Shown: one piece after another, positions 12,055 through 24,880 of the stretch
Layout of the letters: every line of letters begins with the position of its first letter
Position numbering within the stretch: position 1 is the stretch's first letter
Assembly (NCBI RefSeq): GCF_905220565.1
Contig: NC_059401.1
Coordinates: forward strand, 5,357,001 to 5,421,000
Direction: 5' to 3'
DNA: 64,000 nucleotides
DNA from: Melitaea cinxia
Taxonomy: Eukaryota; Arthropoda; Insecta; Lepidoptera; Nymphalidae
Translations under genes and position numbers: made by a program
Notes under the pieces: generated by a model
The model's input: the letters and a program-made list of their open reading frames with translations, nothing else
The model's database searches: none
What the model was told of the DNA's origin: nothing

Positions 12055-12500
12055 CTCGAAATCGTAAAAAAAACGACTTCAACTACATCAATAAGTAATA
12101 CTACTTAGGCTGACTAAAAAATAATCAAGTCACTTCAGCCTATCGCAGTTCACTGCTGGACATACTCGTAGGCCTCCACAAGTTCACGCCAAAAATGTCG
12201 TGAACTCGTGTGTGTTGCCCATAGTTACCCCGCTGGGCAGGCGGGTTGGTGACCGCAGGGCTGGCTGTGTCGCACCGAAGACGCTGCCGCCCGTCTTCGT
12301 AATAATAATCAAATAAATAAGCATTATTAGATATAACTCGAAAAGTACATGTTAGATCTCAATTAAAATTATATGGGACCGCATGACACGCATTGAAAAA
12401 TCATCGAAATCGGTCCACCTAGTGAAAAATTCTGAGATAACCTACAAAAAAAGTTCCAATCGAATTGAGAATCTCCTGCTTTTTTGAAAGTCGTTAGTCG
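12055..12500 (+). repeat. MITE-like repeat (AACCGACTTC family), interrupted by another repeat
   Basis: It opens with an ACGACTTCAACTACATC block and closes with a GAGAATCTCCTGC...GAAAGTCGTTA block, eroded forms of the family's inverted ends (AACCGACTTC / GAAGTCGGTT). The body matches copies at 23900-24352 and 44141-44748 (CATTATTAGATATAACTCGA, AAATCGGTCCACC). A different repeat (about 12130-12303) interrupts it after TAATCAAGT. Confidence 0.7.
12130..12303 (+). repeat. 'Tgctggacat' dispersed repeat, nested in the MITE
   Basis: Starts CACTTCAGCCTATCGCAG and carries AAGTTCACGCCAAAAATG, GCTGGGCAGGCGGGTTGGTG and ACGCTGCCGCCCGTCTTCG. The same family recurs at 13140, 15560, 17705, 35300, 36535 and 56545. 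Non-coding; class unassigned. I recall it as very common in Lepidoptera. Confidence 0.75.
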
Positions 12501-12952
12501 TTAAAAACATTAATTTACAACTTAATACACACCAAGGCCAAGCCTGGTTGATTCCTTATGAAAGAAAAAACGGAAGTGGAAAGATAAGTTATTTTGCCAT
12601 CAAAATTCAAAGGTCAATGGAACGGATGAATGAGGTACGAGTGTCAAGACTTCGCATAAATAAAACTCAAGATCATAGCAGTGATAACTAAAAACAGAAA
12701 TGTTTAAATGAATTTTTAATTACGTTAGTTTTTTATTATTAATAGATTGCTTGATAATTTACTAATAATAGTCTAGTTTGGGTTGTCTGGAAGAAATTGT
12801 TCATTAGCTACACATTATACGTATATGCAATGTACTTTACTGGAAATGTATTTGTATAAAAAAAATAAAAGTCGATAATGAAATTAAAAAAAAATCGTTA
12901 TAACAGGTTCTTCATAACATATATGTATATAAATGATTTTGTCAATATTATA

Positions 12953-13098
12953 TCTAATATATAAAATTCTCGTGGTGTTAAACATTGAACTCCTCCGAAA
13001 CGGCTCGACCGATTTTAATAAAATTTTGTGGGCATTTTGGGTAGGCTTTTCATACCCCTAAGTTATGGGGGGGGGGGTTACGTTTGCAGGGTCAGCTA
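12953..13098 (+). mobile_element. Short Helitron-like element, 3' terminus mutated
   Basis: Begins TCTAATATATAAAATTCTCG after an A, as in the copies at 35511-36332 and 58638-58841, and includes CTCCGAAACGGCTCGACCGA. It ends GGGTCAGCTAT where other copies end CTAG. The left arm of the subterminal hairpin is gone. Confidence 0.6.
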
Positions 13099-13139
13099 TT
13101 GTACGTATATAAAGCGCTCCTGATGGATTCAGGGTCACA

Positions 13140-13485
13140 ATTTTATTTCATCATTACAGCCTATACAGTCCACTGCTGGACATAGGCCTCCACAAGTTTA
13201 CGCCAAAAATAACGTGAACTCATGTGTTTTGCCCATAGTCACCACGCTGGGCAGGCGGGTTGGTGACCGCAGTACTGCCTTTGTCGCACTGAAGACGCTG
13301 CTGCCCGTCTTCAGCCTGTGTATTTCAAAGCCAGCAGTTGGATGGTTATCCCGCCATCGGTCGGCTTCTTAAGTTCCAAGGTGGTCGTGGAACCTTGTTA
13401 TCCCTTAGTCGCCTCTTACGACACCCACGGGAAGAGAGGGGGTGGCTAAATTCTTTAGTGCCGTAGCCACACAGCACACAACACA
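13140..13485 (+). repeat. 'Tgctggacat' dispersed repeat, longest copy
   Basis: This copy extends from TTTCATCATTACAGCCTA through CACTGCTGGACATAGGC, TGACCGCAGTACTGCC, CCCGCCATCGGTCGGC and TTATCCCTTAGTCGCCTC to GTGCCGTAGCCACACAGC. It gives the order of blocks by which partial copies can be placed. Confidence 0.75.
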
Positions 13486-15320
13486 CAACACAATATTTTT
13501 AGTAAATATTTGCGTACTCTTTCATACAAAAACGTGAGAAAATTTTTCTGTTACACCTAATTGATGACGCACGTAACAGTAAATAGTCTGATTAAAACAT
13601 TTTGATTATAATTATATAGAAATATATATATTTAAATTCAATGTTTATTTATTTAACGTGTCTTGTGCTTACTTTTGGAACTGCGTTCTTTAGTGGAAAA
13701 TTGTATTTGTGAATAAAAATAAATAATGTTTATATAATTGTTTAAAACATTAAAAGGTTTGATAATTTTCTAGAAAAAAAAAAAACTATTGTTTATTGTT
13801 TCCATGTATGAAATCACGAATTCTATAAGGTCTAAAAAATTACATACATATAGTAGTTATTTATTTTGAATATTATTACAGTACAACTTGCATCAAGTTC
13901 TTTAATTCACATTACGTATTATTGTGTTCCATTAATTTTCATATATCTGAATAATGAAAACATTTAATACACTTATTTTGAGTAGATAACTAAATGTAGC
14001 AAGGTTACCTAATGTGTAGAATATATTAAAAATATTATCATTAACACATTTACGACTAATTTGCAAACATTCGATAACTTTAAAACACCAAGGCGTTTAT
14101 AGTTAACTTCCGTGTATAGAGTAAAGTACCTACATCCCTTTGTGCTGAAAGAGTTTATCTATAAGTTAATCATGTTAAGTTGACTGACTGATTCACTGAC
14201 AGGATTTATAAATAGGAGATAAAAATAAGGCATGCTTTAACTAATTAACTAAATGTTTTAATGTGAATTTATCACAGGTTTTGATAAGAAATATTGGATA
14301 TATAAAGTGAAATTTGACTATCAAAAAGAAAAATGCATATATCAAAATCTGTTAAACACTATTATACGTCAGACAGGTTGTCAGTAAACGCTAAAATAGA
14401 CCCTTCGTTATATTTATGTTTTTATAATTATGTATAATTATATTCATTTATTAAAATCGTTATTTACCACTTTTTTTTTTATTCTACATCATCACAAGTT
14501 TGATACGCTGTATGAGCACCATATACAAGAAAATATAAAATTCCGTATAATAAACAAAGCTTAAGCGAGAACAAATATTACGTTTTATAAACACAGAATG
14601 GCCGGCAACACAAGGTGGAGCTATTTCGTCATTCGTCATACATTAAGATATTGAGGCAAAAGGGCAGAACTTGAATGAGATGGTACGAATTTGTAGTTAG
14701 GAATGCGAACACTCATTATGTAATATGATATATAATTATTATGTATAGTATATAAGATCGCATATGTTTGATAATGATACATAAATGGCTAGTAAGAAGT
14801 ACAACAAGGACACATTTTTTTTTGCTTAAAAAAGTTTCGTTGTTACGATGGTATTTGTTTCTTATAGGTTACCTAAGCACAACTTGCTTACAACTGGATT
14901 GCTTTTTGTGTACCTTGCAAAATATCTCAAGCAAACAAAGAAACTAGAAACAATAAACACATTGTAACACTGCTATTCCCCGCGGTTATCTTTCAGTTTC
15001 CGAGCGTCATTAACACGTTCGTTGATACCTTAAAGCGGTTTGCAGTGACCGTTGGAACTTTCACTGTCAGTACTAATATCTCGCGAGATGCGGATGCAGA
15101 AGATTTACTTTCTTTTGCCTTTGTGTACACATTGATTATAGTAATTATGTGATTAAAAAAATAATATTTACTAAATTTAAACTTAAGAAACGTTTTTTGA
15201 GTTTTCCATTTTTTCGCTGGACTCGTTAACGCTTAAACTCTCTACAGACTTTTTAAGCATGGCACTAAATAATTATCCGTGGATTGCCTGAAAAAATGTT
15301 AGTTAATTTGTTTCAATTAT
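13486..15320. other. Intronic AT-rich stretch
   Basis: PAQR3 intron 3. No coding frame, RNA gene or repeat recognised. Confidence 0.45.
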
Positions 15321-15553
<233 letters not shown>

Positions 15554-15557
15554 CAGC

Positions 15558-15645
15558 TGTGTTATCCCTTAGTCGCCTCCTACGACACCCAAGGGAAGAG
15601 CGGGGGTGGCTGTATTCTTTAATGCAGTTGCCACACCGCATCACT
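15558..15645 (+). repeat. 3' end of 'Tgctggacat' repeat
   Basis: GTTATCCCTTAGTCGCCTCC, the GGGAAGAGCGGGGGTGGC block and ATGCAGTTGCCACACCGC match the 3' end of the copy at 13140-13485. It abuts the microsatellite, which seems to have grown inside or beside it. Confidence 0.7.
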
Positions 15646-15779
15646 ACATAATAACTAATAATTAAACTAATATTCAAATTTTTTATTTTGCTTATAAACC
15701 GCTCAACTTCGAACATCGCGTGTTCGATTTCGGTTTTCTGAACCTGACATAATTATGTATATCTACATAAATAAATTAA

Positions 15780-15998
15780 ATTGAAGTGTCTGTTTGTAAC
15801 AATAAAATAACCGCTTTTTACCAAATGCACGGATGCACGGAGGACACGGTACATATACCAAAATAATATTTTTCACAATTTTTGTCCGTCTGTTTGTTCC
15901 GGCTTATTCTGAAACGGCTGAACCGATTTTCAAGGGACTTTCGATGGCAGATAGCTGATATGATCAGTAACTTAGGCTACTTTTATTTCAGAAATTTA
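15780..15998 (+). repeat. Dispersed repeat shared with 57305-57505
   Basis: CTGTTTGTAACAATAAAAT, CAATTTTTGTCCGTCTGTTT, GAAACGGCTGAACCGATTTT, GGCAGATAGCTGATATGA and TTAGGCTACTTTTATTTCAG occur in the same order near 57310-57500. Non-coding; class unassigned. Confidence 0.7.
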
Positions 15999-16339
15999 TT
16001 AAATCACATTAATAACATTAGACATACATAACATTAGATATATTTAGACAAGTGTATGACCTTGTATTATTGTTATCATTGATCGTACGTAATAACTTGC
16101 GTATGCAGTGCTGTGTAAACTTCCTTTGTAAAGAAATGTATCAATAGGAATTAATTTATCACACATGTATTAATTGTTTAATTATTAAATGTACAATTGT
16201 ATTACATATGTACATAGTCTTGCCCTAAATATTGTTACATAGAATAAAACATTTTTTTATTGCACGTAATATTTATTACTATTACAGTGTATTAATTAGA
16301 TAATTACATTAATATAAAACCATTAAAAATATATAAAGC

Positions 16340-17317
16340 TTATTCAAAGTGGTCTCCATTGGCTGCAATACAGTCATTTAAACGTTGAGGCCAGTTATCA
16401 ATAGAAGCGCGCACTCTTTTCATGGAAAAATTCTTCGCTGCCAATCGCATGGATTGTTTTAAGGACTCCAAATTATCATGGCATTTAGAGCAAGCCATAC
16501 TCTCTAAAACTGACCGTAAATCATATAATCCAGCGGATTAACTAGACTAGATGACGGTCAGTGTTTAGCTCTGATGAAGTTCGGAACGTTGGTTTCCAAG
16601 CAACATTGAATGGATCGAGCTTTATGACCCGGCGCCGAGTCTTGCTGAAAGGACCATTTTTGGTTATTGAACACGGTGTTGCTAAGGGGCTTAACTACCT
16701 TCTCAAGAATGGTATCTTAATACACTTGTGGCAATGTTTTGATACCTTTTTCAAAAAAATATGGCTCAAGTCACTCCTTCATATCTAACACCCCACCAAA
16801 CCATCACTGAAGTCGGATAATGCCCACCCTGTACTCTGTTGACTGATTGAGAAGCTTCCTTAGAGCTTTTGAGCATAAATACGGTCATATTGTTTGTAAT
16901 ATTGCTCAATTGTAAAAAAATTCTCATCCGTAAATTTTTTAAATTAATCCTAAACATTTTCTGTGACCTCCCTGTGCGTACCGCTTAAGTAGTTGTTTTC
17001 ATTTTACCACCCTTTTCTTTTTTAAATTATCTATTATATAGGCTGCAAGTCCTAAGTCATCTTTTAAAATACGCGACATGGTTCTAGGTGCTATCTTCAT
17101 TTCCCGAGATATTTCTTCGAATTCTTTCCCTTACTGCTTTGATCGCCTTTTTCGTAGGAATACTACGTAGACGGCCAGATCTTGTCTGTCACGAACGGAG
17201 GAGGTTTCATTGTACCTATCGCCTGGTACATAGCCCGGTACACTTACGTTTGACTAATATACCTACCTTGTGTAATGCAATCACAGCGATTCGGTTCTCT
17301 TTATCACCAAACTCCAT
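16340..17317 (-). pseudogene. mariner transposase pseudogene
   Basis: A decayed mariner transposase reads on the minus strand from an ATG near 17317 (MEFGDKENRIAVIALHKVG) to a stop at 16342-16340 (DNWPQ...NGDHFE). Recognisable in order are KMKIAPRTMSRILKDDLGLA (helix-turn-helix), FTDENFFTIEQ with the first catalytic Asp, SVMVWWGVRYEGVT, and QQDSAPGHKA-like residues. Several frameshifts and a short deletion after the N-terminal block leave no continuous frame. Family knowledge places this among insect mariners of the mori type. It is a fossil within PAQR3 intron 3, cut at its 5' side by a MITE. Confidence 0.85.
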
Positions 17318-17337
17318 TTCAATGTCACATAATTGTG

Positions 17338-17640
17338 TTTGCTCGCAAACGAAAAAAAAACCGGCTTCAATTACATCGACGAGTAATACAACGTAGATCG
17401 ACGAAAAAATAGTCAAGTAACTACGCGTTATCAAAGATTACTCAAAAAGTAGTTATCAGATCTCAATAAAATTTATATGTGATCACATGACAAACATCAG
17501 CTTTCGATTAAATTAAAAATTATTAAAATAGGTACACCCAGTAAAAAGTTATTGCGGATTTTCAAGAGTTTCCCTCGATTTCTCTGGGATCCCATCATCA
17601 GATCCTGGTTTCCTTATCATGGTACTAAACTAAGGATATC
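17338..17640 (+). repeat. Truncated AACCGACTTC-family MITE
   Basis: TTGCTCGCAAACGAAAAAAA, then ACCGGCTTCAATTACATCG and GATTACTCAAAAAGTAG: the 5' half of the family seen whole at 44141-44748. It ends near CTAAGGATATC, where the other copies continue. Confidence 0.75.
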
Positions 17641-17708
17641 TTCTTTCACAGAAGAAGATTATTCTCTATTTATTATTAGAAGATCTTCTTTCATAGAAGA
17701 AGATTCAG
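17638..17708. repeat. Two adjacent short hairpins
   Basis: ATCTTCTTTCACAGAAGAAG and ATCTTCTTTCATAGAAGAAG, about 50 bp apart, each fold on themselves (TCTTCT ... AGAAGA). They sit between the truncated MITE and a reverse 'Tgctggacat' copy. Confidence 0.7.
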
Positions 17709-17878
17709 AAGACGGGCAACAGCGTCTTCGGTGCGACAAAACCAGCCCTGCGGTCACCAACCCGCCTGTCCACCGCGGTGACTATGGGCAAAACACATGA
17801 GTTCACGCCATTTTTGGCGCGAACTTTTGGAGGCGTGGTGATATGTCCAGCGGTGGACTCCGATAGGCTGAAGTGATA
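17705..17878 (-). repeat. 'Tgctggacat' dispersed repeat, minus orientation
   Basis: GAAGACGGGCAACAGCGTC, GGTCACCAACCCGCCTG, GAGTTCACGCCATTTTTG and GGACTCCGATAGGCTGAAG are the reverse complement of the family. Confidence 0.75.
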
Positions 17879-20800
17879 ATGATGATGTATTATTTTATTT
17901 ATTTTTAATTGTAACAGTATTTATGGCCAGGCTGTATTTATTATTTGTATTGTTTAAAAGAAATTCAGTATTAATAATATTGATGAATATTGATGAAAAT
18001 ACAAGCGCTTGTTAATAATAATAATTAATAGTAATTAAAAGATCAAAGAAAATTACGAGATAATAATACATATTTGTGCTTGTGAGCACAGTGATCAAAC
18101 CCAATATACCTTATTTTACTATTATTAATATTTGTGTATAGCCAACAATATATAATATAAACATGCATAGAACAAAACGAGCCGATCTAAAGACTAATAG
18201 ATTTTCTGCACATCAACTATACTTAGACAGTTCTGTTGTCTCCGAGGACTTTGTGACTTTTGCGTTAGGACAATGTCAGGCCCTCCATCACACTACAACT
18301 TATACGTGACAAAAGGTAAATTAATCTGACAAGTATTAAACAAAAGTGTACAAACGCTAGGTAAGTCTAGTGTCTCCTTAGTGTATTATCTCGGTTAACA
18401 TTGGCGAAATTACATTCCTTTAAGCCCTTTAGCACCACTGAAAGCCTTTGAACCCAATGAATGATGAATGAATGAGTGTATGAATAAATGAACGATATAA
18501 ATTAGAAAACGAAACGTTTCAAAGGACGATGTCAAATCGCTAACGTTCTATGCAACCGCAGTAAGGAGGACACATTTCAACATAGACCGATAAATTAACC
18601 GTTCAAATGAAGCGCAATTTCTTATGAAAACAAATAGGTAGTCTCACGATTGCCAATACTTTGAATAAAAAGCAGTCACTGTTTACAAACAAATAATTTC
18701 ATATTCGAATAATCAAATCCTTCAATGAAGTTTATTTTGCATTGAGGTAAAATCTGCCTGATAATAAATAAATTAAAAAAAAAAACTATTTCTTATAATA
18801 TTTACGCATTTAAATTATTATATATTTAATTAAGCAATAATTAATAATGTTTTTTTTTTCTGTTTCGTTTGTATAATTAATTAAAGATCTTCGTCTTCAT
18901 AAAACATAAAATATAATTATAAGCATAAAATTACATAAGTACTTATTGTGTTCTAATTATAATGAGCTAAATAAATACTAAAAACTGCTAATACTTTGTA
19001 CGGCGGTTCATAAAGAGAATCAAATATTCAACAATGCTGTAATTTTCTGTTGTACGTAACCAAAATTAAATAAAATTAAATATACCGTTAGACATTAATA
19101 GTCATTATAATTTATTCAGTACTTAATAAATAAGTACGTTTTGTTGTATTTCTAAGTAATATGAAAAAAGTATAATATACTTATAAATTCTATTATAATT
19201 TAGAAGCACTAAAATTGTTCGAAAATCTATCGAGTTCATTAATTCTTATTAAGCAGTGAAAGAATGCCTCACTTATTCATTTATTTGTATTAATGGCTAT
19301 CAATATTGTTTAATAGCACACATTTCGCCAATGTACGTTCTATGAATAAGATATAGAAACGAAATCATACTTATCCACTTAATTATTGAAATGTTCTGTA
19401 CATATTCTAGGGCTAAACAAAATACTCTATAAAAATAAAAAAGCAGAAGAATTGAAGCTTAATCTGTCACACTCCACTGTTGCTTGGCGGACAATTTCCT
19501 TGTTAAGGTTAACGATACATATCAGGTTTAAATGACGTCAAAATAACATAAACAACGTCAACGTTTAATGTTACTTTCATCACTTCTGCACCAAAACGAT
19601 CGTCAAGGCTATTTAGTTATTAAAAACCTTCATGCCATAAATGTTTTAAAAATATAAACGTCATGCTGCTCAGATTCCATTTTCGAATTCGTGAAATACT
19701 TGAAAAATCGCAAACGTACGCTAAAGGTTCATTGAACTTTAATTTACATTGTTTATAAATATATCTCTAGAAATTAAATAGAACTAGACATAGTGTTGGC
19801 TTATCTTGTAACAAAAAAAAAATACGTAAAAATCCAAAGCATTATTGATACGGACTTCTTCTTTATAACGACTACAAATACTAATGTGTATACCTATAAT
19901 AAATTAGTTTCCTTTTTTTGTATAGCATAGTGATTTGGTTATCGAACAAACGAAGCCTCTAAATCTAAAGTACAGTTTTAGTGTCATACTTATACATAAA
20001 CTATGTTTTTATAAGTTAAATACATCTAGTGTTCGACGATTTTTTGGATATTTTTGGACGTGACAAACTTTCACTCGAGTGGGGACTGGCGAGTTGGCTA
20101 TGACATGGGGCTTCGCTTTCCAAGCGTACGACCAATGGTATCAAGATACTGACGTATTTCGTAACTTGTCTGCCATTGAGGAATGGCATTTTAGGAACGT
20201 TATAAATATTACTATAACATGCTATATTTTATAACCTTAAAAATGTTAAGGCTTCTAAATATGGTCGTTTTCCTTGTTTAGCTGATAAGTAAGGTCGAGT
20301 AACGTTAGCATATAATTAAATATAATTTGATTATTAATCCCGCAATGAACTTTAATATATTACCTATATTTATTATATAAATGATAAAGTTTACTATTTA
20401 AAATAGATACATAAACAATCACTTTACTATACATAATTTTACAAATATATAAAGTTCATACTGCCCAGCAATTTTATATACCTACTAAGAAATACACCAA
20501 TATTATCAATGTCAACTTTTATTTTTCAGAATGTGTTAACGATTTTGTTATTAGAATGTTTTGTATTCATTAAGTTGAATATGGAATTTAACGTGGAATT
20601 TAATTATGTTCTATTGTAATGTCGGAAACTGTTTTTGGTTATGCAGTATTATTTTGTTTGCCATTTTATATACTACTATTATACCGTTTGTTTCTAAAGC
20701 AAGAGGAAAAAAAATAAACAATAGAACAGTTGGGCTTTACAGTTTTATCCGCATACATTTTGATGCAGCAGAAATTTTAAGATTTTTTTTCATACGACTG

Positions 20801-20886
20801 GGCAACAAGCGTACGCTACTGCTACACATCCTAATTAACACACTCCTTATAATATTTAGCAATATTATTTGTGTGTGCGTGTGTGA
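17879..20886. other. Long AT-rich intronic stretch
   Basis: PAQR3 intron 3. A GC-richer island at about 20050-20160 (GGGGACTGGCGAGTTGGC) stands out but encodes nothing I recognise. The frame at 20606-20890 is Leu/Ile/Phe-rich, shows no domain, and runs into the SINE. Confidence 0.4.
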
Positions 20887-21019
20887 CTAGCCCGTTAGCG
20901 CAGTTTGTAGTGACCCTGCTTTCTGCTCCAGGGGTTGTGGGTTCGATTCCCACCCCGAGTCTGGGTGTGATATATATATTTATTTATTTATATATGTATT
21001 ATTTATATGTATGTTTATC

Positions 21020-21036
<17 letters not shown>
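20887..21036 (+). repeat. tRNA-derived SINE with A and B boxes and poly-A tail
   Basis: CTAGCCCGTTAGCGCAGTTT carries an A-box-like promoter half and GGTTCGATTCC at 20940-20950 is a match to the pol III B box. The CCGAGTCTGGGTGTGATA block and an A tract (21021-21036) follow. tRNA-like head, unrelated body and A tail define a SINE. The clamshell is incomplete, so it is not a working tRNA gene. Confidence 0.8.

Positions 21037-21086
<50 letters not shown>
21037..21086. repeat. (AT)n microsatellite
   Basis: About 50 bp of perfect TA alternation directly after the SINE A tail, probably seeded by it. Confidence 0.9.
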
Positions 21087-21088
<2 letters not shown>

Positions 21089-21089
21089 G

Positions 21090-22495
21090 CTATACCAGTC
21101 GGCTGTTACCTATATAACACAAGCATTAAGTTGCTTACTTTAGAAACGGATGACCGTGTGTGTATGTTGTAAATGTTTATTTATTTATTTAGCTATGATC
21201 TTCTGTAGAAAAGGTCGAGGTATTCACCAGTCGGGTTTCTCCAAGTTTCGAGCAAGATATATTCCGATGTACACTACCTCAATAGAAAAAAAGCCTACGT
21301 TTTTGTGGATCACCAGCTACAGATATACTAAATTTCATTAAAAATGTTTTTTTTTTTTTTGCTAAAAGTCATTCATCCGTCCATTTTCATAAACTTTCGC
21401 TGTTACAAGTAAATTTTGTAGCAACATCTCTTTAGCAATTCTAAAACTCGAAAACAAGTCGAATATTAATCCCTCTCATGTTCCTGATATTATAAAACTA
21501 TATCAACGTAAATAGTTCAATAAACCATAATTCTAGTGACTCGATATGTAAAAGATCACAACATCTTTAGCAATGTTAAAACTAAAAAGTTATGAACTGC
21601 TCTATTAAAAAGTAGATAGATAACGGGATAAACTGCACTGGACATATTACGATACATATTGACGTATTTAATTTTGTTCACAATTTAGACTTACGGACCG
21701 ATATATAACCCGAACTAAAAATACATAACATTGATTCTGAATAAATTTTCTGAAGTTTTTGATAAATCTAAGGTATGTTTTGTTTAGCATATTATGTATA
21801 TTTTGCGTTACAATAATGGTCATTTTAAATATTAAAACTAAATCTTTAGATCTTTTAAAATATTTAGCTCAGTTGAAATGATTTGTAACAATCAATCAAT
21901 TATAGTTAAAATATTAAGTTTAAAAGTGAACAATAAACTAGAAACACGATTTTTTTCCTAAACATTGAGGAATATGTTTAAAACTAATTCCTTTTCAAAT
22001 GTTTACAGAAGAAATTGTTACTATTGGACCGATATCAATACATTTCCACCAGTAGAAAGTTAAATCATCCAGAAACAGATGCCAAATTATGACATCACGA
22101 TTTATGATAACGGATTAATAGCCATAAACTTTAAATGAAACTGTAACAAATGACTAGTAAATAGGTATATGTTGATGATTCAGTAATTTTTATTCACCGT
22201 TTAAGAAAACAAGCAAGTGATATTTGATAATTACCCTTTGTATTGGCATTGTAAGGGACGTTCACCTCTCGTTAAGTTCCATTATATTACCATCATTATA
22301 AATACTACCTACTATGGAATAAGGAAATATTTTCCAAGCTACAATAACCATATAAAAAAAAATCTGTTTCTTACGGTTTCAAAGAAAAAAAATACGAGAA
22401 GATAATATCGCAGTTATTATTTATACTATTGACCGATATATGAAATAGGAAACTAGTAAATCTATTATAAATATTTTTTTATTTTTATTTCAAAT
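21090..22495. other. AT-rich intronic stretch
   Basis: PAQR3 intron 3. Nothing recognised. Confidence 0.4.
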
Positions 22496-22720
22496 GAATT
22501 ATACTATACTAATATTATAAAGCTGAAGAGTTAGTTTGTTTGTTTGTTTGTTTGTTTGCTTGCACGCGCTAATCTCAGGAACTACTGGTTCAATTGAAAA
22601 ATTATTTCTGTGTTAGATGGCCCATTTATGGAGGAAGGCTATAGGCTATATATCATCACGCTAAGACCAATATAATAGGAGCGGAGCATCAATGAAGAAT
22701 GTTTCAAAATCGGGCTTTTT
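22496..22720 (+). mobile_element. Helitron/Lep1-like element, 5' part
   Basis: ATACTAATATTATAAAGCTG, then GAGTTAGTTTG(TTTG)n, then ATCTCAGGAACTACTGGTTC and GGAGGAAGGCTATAGGC: a layout I know from abundant lepidopteran Helitron-like non-autonomous elements with a GTTT microsatellite near the 5' end. The 3' end is not clear; GC-richer sequence at 22730-23160 may belong to the same insertion. Confidence 0.55.
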
Positions 22721-23790
22721 ATTTTCCTTTTGAGGGCTTCCGCTGCGTGTGCTGCGTAAACAGTTAAGAGGAAAGGGTACCGGAGAGACTTTTCAAAAAT
22801 AGGTATTTGAATAAAATGTTTCTGTCGCGCTGCATGCCGCTACCGCGCCCCGCGCCATCTCCGCTCCGTTTTTTCTATGTGTGACTGTCGTGTTGTTAGT
22901 GTGCGTGCGCCGGCTATTCAGCTATTAATTGTTGACGATATTTTAGAATTCACATCTTTCGTTTGTGATTGACTACGAGTACATATAGCGCATAGTGCTA
23001 TTTTTCTGAATTTGGCTTGTTTTATTGAATTTGTTCTGCATCGTATTGCTGTGACTCGGCTTACTATTATTGGATTTCGTAAACTACTTATTATTACGTT
23101 TTATTATTTTGACTTGGATACTCTTTGTGACTTGATACATGTCTATATTTTTGTGGGTAATTATCGAAATACTTAGGTACTTTATTTATGAATTAGGTAT
23201 GTAATTACATGGTAGAGGTGTGTGTAAGAATGGGTATTGAGATACATACATAATTATAGTGTATACATGTAGTATATAGTATAAGTGTAAGTATAGTACC
23301 TATATATATGTAATGTAGTACATACATAGTATAAAACGTTTGTCTTAGTACCTATATCATTTGTAATGTCTCATGTTTGTCGCAGTTATTAATACATAGA
23401 TACCTATAGGTTATATGTATTAATTAACATATAATTGCGGCGATATAACAATGGTTAAAAATAATATTATATTTAAAAAAAAAAAAACAAGAAAAGCCGA
23501 CTGCGTGAAGAACAACTATTATAAAGTCAACTGAATAGGCTGGAACAAGATAAAAATTCAATAACTACACAAAGATAGCTAAATAAATCACAACAATTTC
23601 ACACATTATACCTATACTGTACACTTACAAAAATCATGAAGGCGGCTTTTGCAATTATTATTTTATTTATGTTTTTTTAGTTAGGCAAATTACTTAATCG
23701 ATTCAATTTTTTTAAAGAGTGGTTGATTAACATGACATAATATAACAATACACTTTATTGTACACCGACAGAAAATAATAATACGTAACA
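22721..23790. other. Non-coding, includes a GC-richer block
   Basis: 22800-22910 is GC-rich (GCATGCCGCTACCGCGCCCC). The rest is AT-rich. No coding frame was found. It may be the unrecognised interior of a transposon. Confidence 0.35.
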
Positions 23791-23802
23791 GATTGATTTT
23801 TA

Positions 23803-24352
23803 ACCGACTTCCAAAAAAGGAGGAGGTTCTTAATTTGACTGTATTTTTTTGTATATATGTTACTTCAGAACTTTTGACGGGGTGGACCGATTTCGACTTG
23901 CTCGCAAACGAAAAAAAAACCGACTTCAATTACATCGACATGTAATACGAAAAAGGTAGACGAAAATATAGTCAAGTAAATACGCGTTTTTAAAGATAAC
24001 TCAAAAAGTTGTTATCAGATGTCGATGAAATTTAAATATGACTACACGATAAACACGAGCTTTCGATTAAATTAAAAATCATCAAAATCGGTACACCCAG
24101 TAAAAAGTTATGCGGTATAATACAACGTAGGTCGACAAAAAAATAGTCAAGTAAAAACGTATTATTAGATATAACTCGAAAAGTTGTTGTTAGATCTCAA
24201 ATAAATTTAAGTGGGACCAAATGACACACACCACCTTTCGATGAAATTTTTTTTTGTTGAAATCGGTCCACTCAGTCAAAAGTTCTGAAGTAACATACAT
24301 TAAAAAATTCAGTTGAATTGAGAACTTCCTCCTTTTTTAGAAGTCGGTAAAA
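23803..24352. repeat. Head-to-head pair of AACCGACTTC-family MITEs
   Basis: An inverted partial copy (AACCGACTTCCAAAAAAGGA to GGTGGACCGATTTCGAC, 23803-23896) is joined to a forward copy (TTGCTCGCAAACG..., CCGACTTCAATTACATCGAC to TCCTCCTTTTTTAGAAGTCG, about 23898-24352). Together they make a large imperfect palindrome whose outer ends are both the GAAGTCGGTT terminus. Confidence 0.75.
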
Positions 24353-24880
24353 AAATAGAAACCAATTTTACACGTCTATAGAATTCCTAAGTCGAGAAGT
24401 TTGAACAGTGAAAGATTTAGTATAAAAGAAAGACGAGTGAGAGGGAAATTCAAGAAGTAAGCTTTCCTCATAACGAAGACTGCGTTCATGGGAATCATTA
24501 AGAAATTCAAATGGTCGCTTTAGATAAGGAGGTACAACAGGGTTAAAAAGAATAGTGTAAAGTAAGTTGAGAATATGCGTATTCCTGCAGAAGGGAATTG
24601 GGTGCCACTCAGGGCGTAACTTCTGCCGTATCAGCCGTATCCCCTAAGGTGTGTAAGCAAAAATTAGTAAAATGTTATCCACAATGTCACTTAATCTTGT
24701 GCTTCCTGGAAAAAAGATTTAAAAAAAATGCCATACATACCTATAGAATTTTCACTTTAGAAATGACTGAAGTCTGAAAAGCAATCTCCTTTTCTCCGAG
24801 TTAAGCGTGCGCCCAATAGTTGATAACATTTTGTATCGTTTATTTCGGGATTCAGTTAATCATTATGAACAATGAATTTT
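24353..24880. other. Intronic, unassigned
   Basis: No feature recognised; GC is somewhat raised around 24580-24660. Confidence 0.35.

Noticed and set aside
20887..20960. Functional tRNA gene
   Set aside because: A and B boxes are present but no proper acceptor stem or anticodon arm could be folded, and an unrelated body with A tail follows. It is a SINE.
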